Notes: generated from the sequence alone by a model not told the origin. Shown: positions 1-10,979, numbered from the stretch's first letter. The stretch: 64,000 nucleotides of DNA from Polaromonas sp. (GCF_030680935.1 NZ_JAUXUP010000047.1:62001-126000); one strand, 5' to 3'. Translations and numbers: made by a program.

Positions 1-350
1 GCGAAGCGGTGGCTGTTAAACCGCATCCAGCCGCGCACGCAGCGGTACAGATACCAGAGCCAGACGATGAAATAGGCAATAGCGCCCGGCAAAAACAACA
101 GCAGCCACAGAGGCGACAGCAGCACCAGCCACATCAGCGTCCACCAGAAGGTCTGGATCATGTAGTTGTGGTGGTCAATGTACAGAGAATCGGACTCCTC
201 GGCGCGGCGAACGTAGTTCACGATGAGCGCAATGACCGCAAAAATGCCGCCGCTGAACCAGGCCAGCGTGTGCAGACCGTACAACACGTGCATGACGATG
301 CGGTCATTGGGGCTCTTCGAATCAAATTCGGCCAGATCGGTTTCGCTCAT
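1..350 (-). CDS. DUF4870-like small membrane protein (C-terminus cut by window edge)
   Basis: Reading the minus strand from an ATG at 348-350 gives an open frame that runs off the left edge without a stop. It starts MSETDLAEFDSKSPNDR and then shows a hydrophobic stretch around residues 24-45, a charged loop with HHNYMIQ, a second hydrophobic stretch around residues 70-100 and the end WLWYLYRCVRGW. This matches the layout of the DUF4870/Tic20-like small membrane proteins: a cytoplasmic N-terminus and two or three helices. An AAGGA ribosome site lies about 8 bases before the ATG, and the gene follows hisE by 23 bases, so it is probably the next gene of the his transcript. The function of the family is not known. 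The family call rests on general appearance and on the usual position after hisE in Comamonadaceae. Confidence 0.75.
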   Translation of the reverse strand, partial: MSETDLAEFDSKSPNDRIVMHVLYGLHTLAWFSGGIFAVIALIVNYVRRAEESDSLYIDHHNYMIQTFWWTLMWLVLLSPLWLLLFLPGAIAYFIVWLWYLYRCVRGWMRFNSHRF

Positions 351-373
351 TGGGGGCTTCCTTGAATGGGGCA

Positions 374-754
374 CTATTTCTCGGCGGCTTCTCGGTCCTG
401 CACCTTGCGCAGGGCTTTTTCCTCAATGCCGCTGGTGCCCTCGCGGCGCTCCAGCTCGGCAATCACGTCCGCCGGGGACAAGCCGTAGTGCGCCAGCGCG
501 ATCAGGCTGTGAAACCATAAATCGGCGACTTCACCCACCAGTTTCGCATTCAGCTCGGGGGTCGGGCCGCCATGGTCGATGTCTTTGGCCGCCATGACGG
601 TTTCGGTGGCTTCTTCACCAATTTTTTTCAGGAAGGCATCCGGGCCTTGGTGCAGCAGCCTCGCCACATAACTGGTTTGCGGGTCGCCGCCCTGGGCCGG
701 CTTGCGGCTCTCGATGATGCGCGCAAGGCGCTGCAGGGAATCGTTGGACGTCAT
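374..754 (-). CDS. hisE: phosphoribosyl-ATP pyrophosphohydrolase HisE
   Basis: HisE hydrolyses phosphoribosyl-ATP to phosphoribosyl-AMP and pyrophosphate, the second step of histidine synthesis in the cytoplasm. The 126-residue product has the all-alpha MazG-like fold signatures [15 protein letters not shown] and [13 protein letters not shown], whose acidic residues bind magnesium. The length is normal for a stand-alone HisE; in enterobacteria this domain is fused to HisI. It follows hisI with only 5 bases between them, so the two are surely cotranscribed and probably translationally linked. The C-terminus ([16 protein letters not shown]) is charged and variable, as in other betaproteobacteria. 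Nothing looks damaged. Confidence 0.97.
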   Translation of the reverse strand: MTSNDSLQRLARIIESRKPAQGGDPQTSYVARLLHQGPDAFLKKIGEEATETVMAAKDIDHGGPTPELNAKLVGEVADLWFHSLIALAHYGLSPADVIAELERREGTSGIEEKALRKVQDREAAEK

Positions 755-759
755 GATCT

Positions 760-1149
760 CTACTTATAGATGTTTTCGGGGTCTTTCAAGACCGGCTCGG
801 TCACCACCCACTGACCGTCTTTGTAAAGGCTGAAAAAGCAGCTATGCCGACCCGTGTGGCAGGCGATCCCCGGTGTGTGGCCAAGTTGCGTCACCTTGAG
901 CAGGAGCACGTCGTTGTCGCAGTCCATGCGGATCTCGTGCACCGTCTGCAGATGGCCGGACTCCTCGCCCTTGTGCCACAGCCGCCCACGTGAGCGGCTG
1001 TAATACACGGCCTGGCCGAGCTCAGCGGTTTTTTCCAGCGCCTCGCGGTTCATCCAGGCAAACATCAGTACATCGCCGCTGGAGGCCTCCTGCGTGATGA
1101 CCGGGATCAGACCTCTGTCGTCCCACTGGATGTTGTCTAGCCATTTCAT
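760..1149 (-). CDS. hisI: phosphoribosyl-AMP cyclohydrolase HisI
   Basis: HisI opens the adenine ring of phosphoribosyl-AMP, the third step of histidine synthesis. The 129-residue protein carries the expected metal-site motifs: [11 protein letters not shown] (residues ~58-68), the acidic triad in [11 protein letters not shown], and the zinc-binding cysteines in [11 protein letters not shown]. The length fits monofunctional HisI. It lies between hisF and hisE in the his block. The gap to hisF (104 bases) is larger than elsewhere in the cluster because a family A repeat sits in it. That repeat could influence mRNA processing or stability between hisF and hisI, but no promoter is obvious there. 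Confidence 0.97.
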   Translation of the reverse strand: MKWLDNIQWDDRGLIPVITQEASSGDVLMFAWMNREALEKTAELGQAVYYSRSRGRLWHKGEESGHLQTVHEIRMDCDNDVLLLKVTQLGHTPGIACHTGRHSCFFSLYKDGQWVVTEPVLKDPENIYK

Positions 1150-1183
1150 GCTTCATATTGTCCGTGATTGTCGCCAGCCAATT

Positions 1184-1239
1184 TTTACTATCAAATTTAT
1201 AGCTGCTTACGCCCATCACAAAAGGGCTGGAGGCCAAAA
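1184..1239 (+). repeat. family A dispersed repeat, copy 1
   Basis: This copy reads tactatcaaatttatagctg, then cttacgcccatcacaaaagg and gctggaggc. It shares with the other copies the left core ATAGCTGCTTACGC and the right core AAGGGCTGGAGGC, separated by a variable stretch of about 10 bases. It fills the gap between hisF and hisI and is antisense to the his genes. The left part can fold as a small hairpin (ACTAT/ATAGC-like arms). Confidence 0.85.
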
Positions 1240-1253
1240 AGACTTGAAAGAAA

Positions 1254-2033
1254 CTACAGACGGACCGGAATGCCGCGTGCGGCCATGTGGGCCTTGGCCT
1301 GCTGCACCGTGTATTCGCCGTAATGAAAGATGCTGGCGGCCAGCACGGCATCGGCGCCGCCCAGCTGGATGCCGTCGGCCAGGTGGTCCAGGTTGCCAAC
1401 ACCGCCGGAGGCAATCACTGGCACGCTGACCGCGTCGCTGACAGCGCGGGTCAGCGCCAGGTCAAAGCCCGCCTTCGTGCCGTCGCGGTCCATGCTGGTC
1501 AGCAAAATCTCGCCAGCGCCGCGCAGGGCCATCTCGCTGGCCCAGGCCACCGCATCCAGCCCGGTGTTTTTGCGCCCGCCGTGGCTGTAAACGTCCCAGC
1601 CCTGGCCTCGCGTCAGCGCCTCTTCATCAGAGCGGCGCTTGGCGTCTATCGCCACCACAATACATTGCGCACCATATTTGGCCGAGGCGTCTTCAATCAC
1701 CTGCGGGTTGGCCAGCGCGGCTGAATTGAAGCTGGTCTTGTCGGCGCCGGCATTGAGCAGGCGGCGTACGTCTTCAACCGTGCGCACGCCGCCGCCTACC
1801 GTGAGGGGGATGAACACCTGCGAGGCCACGGCCTCGATGATGTGCAGGATCAGGTCGCGTCCATCGCTGGTGGCGGTGATGTCGAGAAACGTCAGCTCGT
1901 CCGCACCCTGGTCGTTGTAGCGTGCGGCAATCTCGACCGGGTCGCCGGCGTCACGCAGTTCGACAAAATTGACGCCCTTGACGACCCGTCCGCCGGTGAC
2001 ATCGAGGCAGGGAATGATCCGTTTAGCGAGCAC
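1254..2033 (-). CDS. hisF: imidazole glycerol phosphate synthase cyclase subunit HisF
   Basis: HisF is the (beta/alpha)8-barrel cyclase subunit of imidazole glycerol phosphate synthase. It uses ammonia from HisH to convert PRFAR to imidazole glycerol phosphate and AICAR. The 259-residue protein begins [20 protein letters not shown], with the N-terminal catalytic aspartate in PCLDV, and has the second catalytic aspartate in VVAIDAKR (around residue 130). Phosphate-binding loops GGGVR and ASGGVGN are visible. It follows hisA by 3 bases. The partner hisH is two genes upstream, as is usual for a HisF-HisH complex encoded in one operon. Confidence 0.98.
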   Translation of the reverse strand: MLAKRIIPCLDVTGGRVVKGVNFVELRDAGDPVEIAARYNDQGADELTFLDITATSDGRDLILHIIEAVASQVFIPLTVGGGVRTVEDVRRLLNAGADKTSFNSAALANPQVIEDASAKYGAQCIVVAIDAKRRSDEEALTRGQGWDVYSHGGRKNTGLDAVAWASEMALRGAGEILLTSMDRDGTKAGFDLALTRAVSDAVSVPVIASGGVGNLDHLADGIQLGGADAVLAASIFHYGEYTVQQAKAHMAARGIPVRL

Positions 2034-2036
2034 CAG

Positions 2037-2777
2037 TTATCCATTCAATTCGTCTGCGCGGGCCTGCGCCTTCTCAAAATCGAGGTCGCCGCTGTAAATC
2101 GAGCGGCCGCAGATCACACCTTCGACGCCCTCGTCTTCGACCGCACACAGGGCATCGATGTCGGCCATGTTGGACAGCCCACCGGATGCGATCACGGGAA
2201 TGGTCAACGCCTGGGCCAGCTTGACGGTGGCTTCGATATTGATGCCGCTGAGCATGCCGTCGCGGCCTATGTCGGTGTAGATGATGGACTCGACACCGTA
2301 ATCCTGGAATTTTTTGCCGAGGTCAATCACTTCGTGGCCGGTCATCTTGCTCCAGCCGTCGGTGGCGACTTTGCCATCCTTGGCATCCAGTCCGACGATG
2401 ATGTGGCCGCCAAACGCGGTACAGGCGTCTTGCAGGAAGCCGGGGTTTTTAACCGCGGCCGTGCCGATGATGACGTAACGCAGGCCGGAATCCAGGTAGC
2501 GCTCGATGGTGTCAAGGTCGCGAATGCCGCCGCCCAGCTGCACGTCGATTTCACTACCGACCTCCGCCAGGATTTTGCGAATGGCTGCTTCATTTTTAGG
2601 CTTGCCGGCAAACGCGCCGTTCAAATCCACCAGGTGCAGGCGGCGCGCGCCTTTGTCCACCCAGTTGCGCGCCATGGCGGCCGGGTCTTCGCTGAAGATG
2701 GTGGACTGGTCCATGTCGCCCTGTTTGAGGCGCACGCATTGGCCGTCTTTCAAGTCAATCGCGGGGATAAGTAACAT
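2037..2777 (-). CDS. hisA: ProFAR isomerase HisA
   Basis: HisA performs the Amadori rearrangement of ProFAR to PRFAR in histidine synthesis. It is a (beta/alpha)8 barrel related to HisF by an old duplication. The 246-residue product starts [20 protein letters not shown], with the catalytic aspartate in PAIDLKDG. It has the second aspartate region in [14 protein letters not shown] and [13 protein letters not shown], and the phosphate site IASGGLSN. Length and motifs are standard. It lies between hisH and hisF, 57 bases after hisH. Confidence 0.98.
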   Translation of the reverse strand: MLLIPAIDLKDGQCVRLKQGDMDQSTIFSEDPAAMARNWVDKGARRLHLVDLNGAFAGKPKNEAAIRKILAEVGSEIDVQLGGGIRDLDTIERYLDSGLRYVIIGTAAVKNPGFLQDACTAFGGHIIVGLDAKDGKVATDGWSKMTGHEVIDLGKKFQDYGVESIIYTDIGRDGMLSGINIEATVKLAQALTIPVIASGGLSNMADIDALCAVEDEGVEGVICGRSIYSGDLDFEKAQARADELNG

Positions 2778-2834
2778 GGGCAGTGGGCTGAAGCGGTGAA
2801 GTGGAATTTGGCGGCTGGTGCCGGCAGCGGAGGG

Positions 2835-3503
2835 TCAAGGGTTCCAGTGCAGAAAATTGCGGTACAGGGCCAGCCCGTGTTCGGCGCTTTTTTCAGGGTG
2901 AAACTGCGTGGCGAAAATATTATCGCGCGCAACCGCCGCGGTAAAGCGTGCGCCGTAGTCGGCCTCGCCCGCAGTGTGGCGTGCATCCGACGGGCGGGCG
3001 TAGAAGCTGTGCACAAAATAGAAGTAGGCGCCGTCCGGCACACCGGACCAGACCGGGTGCACCGGTGCGGTCTGGTAAACCTGATTCCAGCCCATTTGCG
3101 GCACCTTGTAACGGCTGCCGTCAGGCTGGATCTTGCCGGCCAGATCAAACTTGAGCACCTCACCCGGTATCAAACCCAGGCCGCGCGTGCCGTCGGAACC
3201 CCGCCCTTCCGAGCTGTGGTCCAACAACATTTGCATGCCAACACACACGCCGAACAAGGGCTTGGTGGCCGCAGCGTGTAACACTGCTTCCAGCATGCCG
3301 GATGCCTGCAGCTCTTGCATGCAGTCGGCAATCCCGCCCTGACCGGGCAACACGACGCGATCGGCGTCCAACACCTGCTGGGCGCTGGAGGTGACACGCA
3401 CATCGAAACCGCTGTTGGCCGCAACGTGTTTGACCCCTTGCGACACCGAGCGCAGATTGCCCATGCCGTAATCCACCACCGCGACTGTTTTAAGTTTTGC
3501 CAT
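2835..3503 (-). CDS. hisH: imidazole glycerol phosphate synthase glutaminase subunit HisH
   Basis: HisH is the class I glutamine amidotransferase subunit that feeds ammonia to HisF. The 222-residue protein starts [20 protein letters not shown] and has the oxyanion strand PGQGG. The nucleophile is the first Cys of [11 protein letters not shown] (~residue 87), and the His-Glu pair is in TQFHPEKS near the C-terminus. The middle residue of the nucleophile motif is Val where many family members have Leu (GVCLGMQ), a mild change. The gene is preceded by an 81-base gap that contains a family A repeat separating it from hisB. Confidence 0.98.
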   Translation of the reverse strand: MAKLKTVAVVDYGMGNLRSVSQGVKHVAANSGFDVRVTSSAQQVLDADRVVLPGQGGIADCMQELQASGMLEAVLHAAATKPLFGVCVGMQMLLDHSSEGRGSDGTRGLGLIPGEVLKFDLAGKIQPDGSRYKVPQMGWNQVYQTAPVHPVWSGVPDGAYFYFVHSFYARPSDARHTAGEADYGARFTAAVARDNIFATQFHPEKSAEHGLALYRNFLHWNP

Positions 3504-3513
3504 CAGGAGGAAA

Positions 3514-3569
3514 TTTGCTACTATTTTGATAGCTGCTTACGACCATACAGCAAGGGCTGGATGCCAAAA
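3514..3569 (+). repeat. family A dispersed repeat, copy 2
   Basis: This copy begins tttgctactattttgatagc, continues with tgcttacgaccatacagcaa and ends gggctggatgcc. It lies between hisB and hisH, antisense to them, with its right end about 15 bases from the hisB stop codon. It is the second copy within the histidine genes. Confidence 0.87.
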
Positions 3570-3584
3570 GCATATCTGATTCGG

Positions 3585-4205
3585 CTAGAGCGAGCCCTTG
3601 GTCGAGGGAATCACGCCGGCGGCGCGGGGGTCGATCTCCAGCGCCATGCGCAAGGCCCGGGCAAAGGCCTTGAAGACGGTTTCAGCCTGATGGTGGGCGT
3701 TGTCGCCCTTGAGGTTGTCGATGTGCAGGGTGACAAAAGCGTGGTTCACAAAACCCTGGAAAAACTCGTAAGCCAGCTGGCTGTCGAAGCTGCCAATCAT
3801 GCCGCTCTTGAAAGGCACATGCATGTCCAGCCCGGGGCGCCCCGAGAAATCGACCACCACGCGCGACAGCGCCTCGTCCAGCGGCACATAGGCGTGGCCG
3901 TAGCGACGCAGTCCTTTTTTGTCGCCCACTGCCTGCGCCACCGCCTGCCCCAAGGTGATACCCACGTCTTCCACCGTGTGGTGGCCATCAATGTGCAGAT
4001 CACCTTTGGCCTGAATATCCAGATCGATCAGGCCGTGGCGGGCGATCTGGTCCAGCATGTGGTCGAAAAAGCCGATGCCGGTGGACAGGCTGGCCTTGCC
4101 GGTACCGTCAAGATTGACCTTGACGGTGATCTGGGTCTCGGCGGTATTGCGGGAAACTTCAGCCGTTCTGGGGGCAAGGGGCGCCAAGGCAGTGGGGGTA
4201 GTCAT
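3585..4205 (-). CDS. hisB: imidazoleglycerol-phosphate dehydratase HisB (monofunctional)
   Basis: HisB removes water from imidazole glycerol phosphate to give imidazole acetol phosphate. The 206-residue protein is the dehydratase alone, without the N-terminal phosphatase domain found in enterobacteria, so histidinol phosphatase must be encoded elsewhere. It contains the duplicated metal-binding histidine motifs [25 protein letters not shown] and [13 protein letters not shown], all intact. A short Pro/Ala-rich N-terminus (about 12 residues) precedes the usual [12 protein letters not shown] start, so translation could begin slightly later. It overlaps the end of hisC by 4 bases (ATGA type), which implies coupled translation. 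Confidence 0.98.
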   Translation of the reverse strand: MTTPTALAPLAPRTAEVSRNTAETQITVKVNLDGTGKASLSTGIGFFDHMLDQIARHGLIDLDIQAKGDLHIDGHHTVEDVGITLGQAVAQAVGDKKGLRRYGHAYVPLDEALSRVVVDFSGRPGLDMHVPFKSGMIGSFDSQLAYEFFQGFVNHAFVTLHIDNLKGDNAHHQAETVFKAFARALRMALEIDPRAAGVIPSTKGSL

Positions 4206-5281
4206 AGTGATTCTTTAAGGGCTGCCAGCATTTGCAGGTTTTCGTCAGCGTTGCCAACAGTCAAGCGCAGGCAATTGGTCAGCAGTGGATGCATTTTAGA
4301 AACGTTTTTGACCAGAACCTTGCGCGCCCGCATTCCGTCAAAGGTTTTGGCCGCTTCGGGCACGCGCACAAGGATCATGTTGGCGTCGCTTTTCCAGGCC
4401 TTGACACCTGGCAGGGCCTGCAGTGCTGCAAAAACAATGGCGCGCTGGGCCCGCAGCTCCTGGGCTTGCGCCGCAAATACCTCGGCATGTTCGAGTGCAA
4501 ACAGCGCGCATTCGTAGTTCAGCACACTGATGTTGTAGGGCGGACGCACCTTGTCGATTTCGGCAATCAGCGCCTTGGGGCCCATCATGTAGCCGATACG
4601 CACGCCGGCCAGGCCAAACTTGCTCATGGTACGCATCAGCAGCACATGGCTGTGCCGGGCGATGCGGTCGATATAACTTTTGCTCGAAAACGGCTGGTAG
4701 GCCTCGTCCATCACCACCAGACCGGGGGCGGCCTCGATGATCTTTTCAATCACCGCGTCGTCCCACAGATTGGCCGTCGGGTTGTTCGGGTAAGCGATGT
4801 AGATGATGGAGGGCTGGTGCTCGGCAATCGCGGCCAGCATGGCAGCCTCGTCAAGCTCAAAATCCGGAGTCAGTGGCACACCGATGAACTTCAGGCCCTG
4901 CAACTGTGCGCTCATGCCATACATCACAAAGCCAGGCAGCGGCGAAAGAATGGAAGCGCCGGGGACATCGCAGGCCATGGCCAGCAGCGAGATCAATTCG
5001 TCCGAGCCGTTGCCCAGCATGATGTCAAAACCTTCGGGCATCTGCGCATGTTCGGCCAGCGCGGTTCGCAGATCGTTGACGCGACCGTCCGGGTAGCGGT
5101 TCAGCGCCAGTGCGCCCAGGCGCTGGCCCAGATGGGCTTGCAGCGCCGCAGGTAACCGGTGCGGGTTTTCCATGGCGTCGAGCTTGACCATGCCAGCGGA
5201 GTCCTGAATCGCGTAGGCGTGCATGGACTGCACGTCCTGTCTGATCAATTTTTTGAGATTAACCCGTTCGCTTGCGCTCAT
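4202..5281 (-). CDS. hisC: histidinol-phosphate aminotransferase HisC
   Basis: HisC is a PLP-dependent class I/II aminotransferase that makes histidinol phosphate from imidazole acetol phosphate and glutamate. The 359-residue protein has the substrate-loop region [11 protein letters not shown], the cofactor-contact motif GNGSDELI, the aspartate that holds the pyridine nitrogen in [10 protein letters not shown], and the PLP lysine in [17 protein letters not shown]. The length is standard. It overlaps both neighbours by 4 bases (hisD upstream, hisB downstream), the tightest part of the his cluster. Confidence 0.98.
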   Translation of the reverse strand: MSASERVNLKKLIRQDVQSMHAYAIQDSAGMVKLDAMENPHRLPAALQAHLGQRLGALALNRYPDGRVNDLRTALAEHAQMPEGFDIMLGNGSDELISLLAMACDVPGASILSPLPGFVMYGMSAQLQGLKFIGVPLTPDFELDEAAMLAAIAEHQPSIIYIAYPNNPTANLWDDAVIEKIIEAAPGLVVMDEAYQPFSSKSYIDRIARHSHVLLMRTMSKFGLAGVRIGYMMGPKALIAEIDKVRPPYNISVLNYECALFALEHAEVFAAQAQELRAQRAIVFAALQALPGVKAWKSDANMILVRVPEAAKTFDGMRARKVLVKNVSKMHPLLTNCLRLTVGNADENLQMLAALKESL

Positions 5282-6648
5282 TTTTTCATTCTCATTTCAG
5301 CAGCCTGGGCATGGGCCTGCAAGCCTTCGCCGTAAGCCAGTTCGGCGGCAATTTTGCCCAGGGTTTGCGCACCGGCTGCGCTGACCTCGATGAGGCTGCT
5401 GCGTTTCTGGAAATCGTACACACCCAGCGGGCTGGAGAAACGCGCGGTGCCGCTGGTGGGCAACACGTGATTCGGGCCGGCGCAGTAGTCGCCCAGCGAT
5501 TCGCTGGTGTAGGCACCGAGAAATATCGCGCCAGCGTGTTTGAGCAGCGGCTCCCACTTGTGCGGGTCGCGGCTGGAGACTTCCAGGTGTTCGGGTGCAA
5601 TACGGTTGCTGATAGCGCAGGCTTCTTCCATGCTGCGCGTCTGGATCAGCGCGCCCCGGCCTGTGAGCGATTTGGCAATGATGTCTGCACGCGGCATGCC
5701 GGGCAGCAGGCGGTTGATGGCGGCCTGAACCGCATCGATATAAGCTGCATCCGGACACAGCAAAATACTTTGCGCCAGTTCGTCATGCTCGGCCTGGCTG
5801 AACAAATCCATGGCCACCCAGTCGGCCGGTGTGCTGCCATCGGCCAACACCAGAATTTCACTGGGGCCGGCAATCATGTCGATACCAACGCTGCCGAAAA
5901 CCCGGCGCTTGGCGGCAGCCACGTAGGCGTTGCCGGGGCCCGTGATCTTGTCCACTGCGGGAATCGTGGCTGTGCCGTAAGCCAGGGCGGCCACCGCCTG
6001 CGCTCCACCAATGGTGAAGGCCCGCGTGACACCGGCTACATAGGCGGCAGCCAACACGAGCTCATTGCGCTCGCCTTTGCTCGACGCAGCCTGCTCGCCC
6101 GAGCCGCCCGTAGCCAGACTGCCACGTACCGGGGTCGGCACCACCATGATGATTTCTTCCACGCCAGCCACATGCGCCGGAATGGCATTCATGAGCAGGC
6201 TGGACGGATAAGCCGCCTTGCCACCTGGTACATAGATGCCCACCCGATCCAGCGGCGTGACTTTTTGCCCCAGCAAGCTGCCCTCTTCGTCGCGGTAGCT
6301 CCAGCTTTCGCCAGATGCCTTTTTTTGCGCCTCGTGGTAGCTGCGAATGCGCGCGGCTGCGGCCTGCAGGGCAGCGCGCTGCGCGGCCGGGATGGCATCA
6401 AACGCAGCCTTGAAATCGGCCTGCGTCAGTTCAAGGCCGGCCACACTGGCTGCCGACAGCCCGTCGAAACGCGCGGTGTACTCAAGCACCGCCGCATCAC
6501 CGCGCTGCTTCACATCCGCCAGGATGTCGGCCACTCGCTGCTCAATGGCCGCGTCGGTATCTGCCGACCAGTGCAGCCGGGCCTTGAATTCGGCCTCAAA
6601 TGTGCTGTCAGCCGTTGACAGCCGTGCGGGAGCAGCTACTAAATTCAT
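5278..6648 (-). CDS. hisD: histidinol dehydrogenase HisD
   Basis: HisD oxidises histidinol to histidine in two NAD-dependent steps, the last reactions of the pathway. The 456-residue protein has the classic motifs [27 protein letters not shown], the zinc and NAD region [34 protein letters not shown], and the C-terminal [15 protein letters not shown]. It is about 20 residues longer than many homologues. Most of the excess is a Gly/Ser/Ala-rich insertion at residues ~174-190, just before the [11 protein letters not shown] helix. hisC begins within its stop region (4-base overlap) and hisG lies 7 bases upstream. Confidence 0.98.
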   Translation of the reverse strand: MNLVAAPARLSTADSTFEAEFKARLHWSADTDAAIEQRVADILADVKQRGDAAVLEYTARFDGLSAASVAGLELTQADFKAAFDAIPAAQRAALQAAAARIRSYHEAQKKASGESWSYRDEEGSLLGQKVTPLDRVGIYVPGGKAAYPSSLLMNAIPAHVAGVEEIIMVVPTPVRGSLATGGSGEQAASSKGERNELVLAAAYVAGVTRAFTIGGAQAVAALAYGTATIPAVDKITGPGNAYVAAAKRRVFGSVGIDMIAGPSEILVLADGSTPADWVAMDLFSQAEHDELAQSILLCPDAAYIDAVQAAINRLLPGMPRADIIAKSLTGRGALIQTRSMEEACAISNRIAPEHLEVSSRDPHKWEPLLKHAGAIFLGAYTSESLGDYCAGPNHVLPTSGTARFSSPLGVYDFQKRSSLIEVSAAGAQTLGKIAAELAYGEGLQAHAQAAEMRMKK

Positions 6649-6655
6649 GGCGTTT

Positions 6656-7299
6656 TCAGCTTGCGGGTTTGGTTATGGCGGACGCAAAAGCGTCAATGAT
6701 GGCGCGAATCGGCGCCTGTTTGAGCTTGAGCGCGACCTGGTTGACCACGAGATGTGAACTGATGTCCATGATGCGCTCAACCTCCACCAGGTGATTGGCC
6801 TTGAGCGTGTTGCCACTGCTTACCAGGTCCACAATCGCGTCGGCCAGGCCGGTCAGCGGCGCCAGCTCCATGCTGCCGTAAAGCTTGATCAGGTCCACAT
6901 GCACGCCCTTGGTGGCAAAAAAGTCGCGCGCAATGCTGACAAACTTGGTCGCCACCTTGAGGCGCGAGCCCTGCCTGACCGCCGCCTCGTAGTCAAACCC
7001 GTCACGCACCGCCACACTCATGCGGCATTTGGCAATCTGCAGATCCAGCGGCTGGTACAGGCCCTGGCCGCCATGTTCGATCAGCGTGTCCTTGCCGGTC
7101 ACGCCAATATCGGCACCGCCATATTGCACATAAGTGGGCACGTCCGTGGCGCGCACCAGCACCACACGCACGCCGGGCTGGTTGGTAGTCAAAATCAGCT
7201 TGCGTGATTGTTCCGGGTCTTCCAGCACTTCAATGCCGGCGGCTTTAAGAAGCGGCAGGGTTTCGTCGAAGATGCGGCCTTTGGACAGGGCGAGCGTTA

Positions 7300-7303
<4 letters not shown>
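6656..7303 (-). CDS. hisG: ATP phosphoribosyltransferase, short form HisG
   Basis: HisG condenses ATP and PRPP, the first and controlled step of histidine synthesis. At 215 residues this is the short form, which lacks the C-terminal histidine-binding ACT-like domain and needs the regulatory partner HisZ. No hisZ is present in the window, so it must be elsewhere. Visible motifs are [16 protein letters not shown] at the N-terminus, the phosphate loop in [19 protein letters not shown], and the strand [16 protein letters not shown]. It overlaps the murA end by 4 bases, so the his genes are read from a transcript that also carries murA. Confidence 0.97.
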
Positions 7304-8586
<1,283 letters not shown>

Positions 8587-8595
8587 GGTGCTTGT

Positions 8596-8844
8596 CTATT
8601 CTTCCGCGTTGCTGCTTGCCCATTCGGCAGGGGTGTAGGTTTTCATCGACAGGGCATGCACTTCGTCGGTCTGCATACGCCCACCCAGTGTGGCGTACAC
8701 ACGCTGGTGCCGCTGGATCAATCGCTGGCCGGCAAAAGCGCTGGACACGATGGTGGCATACCAGTGGCGCCCATCACCGGTCACGTCCAGGTGCTCACAG
8801 GGCAGGCCCGCGGCAATAATGGTTTGGAGTTCTTCGCTGGTCAT
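8596..8844 (-). CDS. BolA family protein (IbaG-like)
   Basis: This is an 82-residue BolA-fold protein of the IbaG/BolA type, small cytoplasmic proteins that bind monothiol glutaredoxins and [2Fe-2S] clusters. Features are the N-terminal helix EELQTIIAAGLPCEHLDVTGDG, the strand HWYATIVSSAFAGQRLIQRHQRVYATLG and the invariant C-terminal His in DEVHALSMKTYTP. A cysteine at residue 16 and the HWYA segment fit the IbaG subgroup, which is typically encoded next to murA. An ATG with a modest upstream purine tract sets the start. It is probably cotranscribed with murA. Confidence 0.93.
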   Translation of the reverse strand: MTSEELQTIIAAGLPCEHLDVTGDGRHWYATIVSSAFAGQRLIQRHQRVYATLGGRMQTDEVHALSMKTYTPAEWASSNAEE

Positions 8845-8875
8845 GATTTATTGATTAAGGAGCTGAGTTCATTCA

Positions 8876-8918
8876 AGGTGGGGCCGCGCAGTACACGAGG
8901 GGACAAGCGCGGGGGTCC
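8876..8918 (+). repeat. family B dispersed repeat, copy 1 (short)
   Basis: The stretch has ggggccgcgcagtacacg followed by aggggacaagcgcgggggtc. It shares the core GGGGc-GCGcAGtACAC....GaCAAGCGnGGGGG with copies at 57460-57537 and 63101-63172. It fills the gap between the ABC-2 permease stop and the BolA-like start and ends within about 4 bases of the permease stop codon. Confidence 0.6.
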
Positions 8919-8921
8919 TGT

Positions 8922-9677
8922 CTAGTGCCTGATTTTGTAGCCGATTCGCAGTAAATTGACTGCAATGCCGCTGACGACCAGCAAAGAGCTGCCAACAATT
9001 GCCAAGCTGAGCCATGGTGACACGTCGCTGACACCGAAAAACCCATAGCGAAAACCGTCGATCATGTAGAAAAACGGATTCAGATGGCTGACGGTCTGCC
9101 AGAACGGCGGCAGGGAATGGATGGAGTAGAAAACGCCACTGAGAAATGTCATGGGCATGATCACAAAATTCTGGAAGACCGCCATCTGGTCAAACTTCTC
9201 CGACCACAAGCCGGCAATCAGCCCCAGCGCGCCCAACAGCGCGGCCCCCAGCAGCGCGAACAGCACAATCCACAACGGCGCCACAAAACCCGGCTGACCA
9301 AAATAGACCGTCACTGCAAACACGCCCAGGCCGACGGCCAGGCCGCGCACAATCGACGAGCCGACATAGGCAAAAAACCAGTGCCAATGCGACAGCGGGC
9401 TGAGCAGCACAAACACCAGGCTGCCCATGATCTTGCTCTGGATCAGTGAAGATGAACTGTTGGCGAACGCGTTTTGCAGCACACTCATCATGACCAGGCC
9501 CGGGACCAGAAAGGCGGTGTAGCGGATGCTGCCGTACACCTGCACCTTGTCCTCCAGCACATGGCCAAAAATCAGCATGTACATGACGGCGGTGAGTATG
9601 GGCGCGCCAACCGTCTGAAAACCGACTTTCCAGAATCGCAGAACTTCTTTGTAAAAGAGGGTTTGCCAGCCGTTCAT
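8922..9677 (-). CDS. ABC-2 type transporter permease (YadH-like)
   Basis: This 251-residue integral membrane protein has six hydrophobic segments and the ABC-2 permease signature region (SGVFYSIHSLPPFWQTVSHL, then NPFFYMIDGFRYGFFG), as in YadH and other exporters of the ABC-2 family. Its start overlaps the ATPase gene upstream by 4 bases, so the two form an exporter of the dimer-plus-dimer type. The substrate cannot be told from sequence. The position between the mla genes and bolA-murA is conserved in betaproteobacteria and hints at a role in envelope material export, but this is inference. Confidence 0.93.
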   Translation of the reverse strand: MNGWQTLFYKEVLRFWKVGFQTVGAPILTAVMYMLIFGHVLEDKVQVYGSIRYTAFLVPGLVMMSVLQNAFANSSSSLIQSKIMGSLVFVLLSPLSHWHWFFAYVGSSIVRGLAVGLGVFAVTVYFGQPGFVAPLWIVLFALLGAALLGALGLIAGLWSEKFDQMAVFQNFVIMPMTFLSGVFYSIHSLPPFWQTVSHLNPFFYMIDGFRYGFFGVSDVSPWLSLAIVGSSLLVVSGIAVNLLRIGYKIRH

Positions 9678-10603
9678 GCCGTCACCCCGATTTTTTCGGC
9701 CATGACCTCAAGAAATACGTCTTCGAGGTCGGCCTTGCGGATCTCCACATCTTCCGCCACCAGCCCAGCCTCGCGAATGGCGCTGAGGTAGTGCTCGATC
9801 TCATGCGCGTTGTGCGCTGGCAATTGCACAATGCGGCCGGTGATGCGCGCCTTCTCGGCGAGCGCTTTGGGCAGTTCGCTGTCGATCTTGAAACGCAACA
9901 CGTTCGACGATGCGGCCTTGAGCAGTTCCGATGTCTGCGCCAGCGCCACGACACGCCCCTGTTTGAGCATGGCGATGCGGCTGCACAGGGCTTCTGCCTC
10001 CTCCAGATAGTGGGTGGTCAGCAGCACCGTGCTGCCCTGCTTGTTGAGTTTGGCGATGAATTGCCACAGGGTCTGGCGCAATTCCACATCCACCCCTGCT
10101 GTGGGCTCGTCGAGCACGATGACCCTGGGTTTGTGCACCAGTGCCTGCGCCACCAGCATGCGGCGTTTCATGCCGCCCGAGAGCTGGCGCATGTTCGCGT
10201 GGGCCTTGTCGGTCAGGCCCAGGCTGGCCAGCAATTCATCGATCCAGTCGTCGTTGTTTTTGACGCCAAAATAACCGGACTGGATGCGCAGCGCCTCGCG
10301 CACCGTGAAAAAGGGATCGAACACCAGCTCTTGCGGCACGATACCGAGCATGCGCCTGGCGTCGGCATAGTCTGTCACCACATCGCATCCGTGCACCAGC
10401 ACCCGGCCGGAGCTGGCCCGCGAGAGGCCTGCCAGGATGCTGATCAGGGAGGTTTTTCCGGCGCCATTGGGGCCGAGCAGGCCAAAAAACTCGCCGGGCT
10501 CTATGTCAAAACTGACGGCTTCCAGCGCCCGAACACCGGGACCGGTCTGGCTTCGAGTCGATGGGTAGGTTTTGGAGACAGACTGAAATGAGATGGCTGG
10601 CAT
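9674..10603 (-). CDS. ABC-2 type transporter ATP-binding protein (YadG-like)
   Basis: This 309-residue cytoplasmic ATPase partners the following permease. Walker A is GPNGAGKTSL (~residue 43), the signature is LSGGMKRRMLVAQAL, Walker B is PRVIVLDEPTAGVDVELRQTLW, and the H-loop is LLTTHYLEEAEALC. The C-terminal ~80 residues form the regulatory extension typical of the DrrA/YadG subfamily. The start MPAISFQSVSKTYPS is normal. It follows mlaB by 80 bases and overlaps the permease by 4. Export of an envelope component or toxic compound is possible, but the substrate is unknown. Confidence 0.94.
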   Translation of the reverse strand: MPAISFQSVSKTYPSTRSQTGPGVRALEAVSFDIEPGEFFGLLGPNGAGKTSLISILAGLSRASSGRVLVHGCDVVTDYADARRMLGIVPQELVFDPFFTVREALRIQSGYFGVKNNDDWIDELLASLGLTDKAHANMRQLSGGMKRRMLVAQALVHKPRVIVLDEPTAGVDVELRQTLWQFIAKLNKQGSTVLLTTHYLEEAEALCSRIAMLKQGRVVALAQTSELLKAASSNVLRFKIDSELPKALAEKARITGRIVQLPAHNAHEIEHYLSAIREAGLVAEDVEIRKADLEDVFLEVMAEKIGVTA

Positions 10604-10683
10604 GAGCCCACCATTTTACGGGCTCCAGACTGCCAGACCGGCTGCGCCGGCGCAAGGACCTGTCGGTCGCTTGCCCGAGCGCC

Positions 10684-10965
10684 TCAGGTTGGGGCGGCGG
10701 TCGTTGCCGGAATCAAGTCGGCCACGCCATAAAGAACGGCCAATTCCAGCAGGCGCTGGGGCGCTGATTGCACCGAAAAACGATTGCCTGATGCCAGCGC
10801 ATGGCGACGGCACTCGAGCAGGACCGCCAGCGCGGAGGAGTCAAACTGCTGAAGCGCACTGGCATCAGCCACCACTTCTGCGGACCCGGAAAAAAGCTCG
10901 GGCTTCAAGCTGCGGGCAAAACCAGCCGCCACGGCGTGGGTCAGGACCGGAGGAAGTGTCAGCAT
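10684..10965 (-). CDS. mlaB: STAS-domain protein MlaB
   Basis: MlaB is the small cytoplasmic STAS subunit that binds the MlaF ATPase in the MlaFEDB phospholipid transporter and is needed for its activity. The 93-residue protein has the STAS core: ADASALQQFDSSALAVLLECRRHALASG, with the conserved FDSSAL turn, then a strand and the helix QRLLELAVLYGVADLI. There is no signal peptide. It lies 14 bases after mlaC in the mla operon, which supports the call more strongly than the weakly conserved sequence alone. Confidence 0.88.
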   Translation of the reverse strand: MLTLPPVLTHAVAAGFARSLKPELFSGSAEVVADASALQQFDSSALAVLLECRRHALASGNRFSVQSAPQRLLELAVLYGVADLIPATTAAPT

Positions 10966-10979
10966 AGCAAGCTTTTCGA

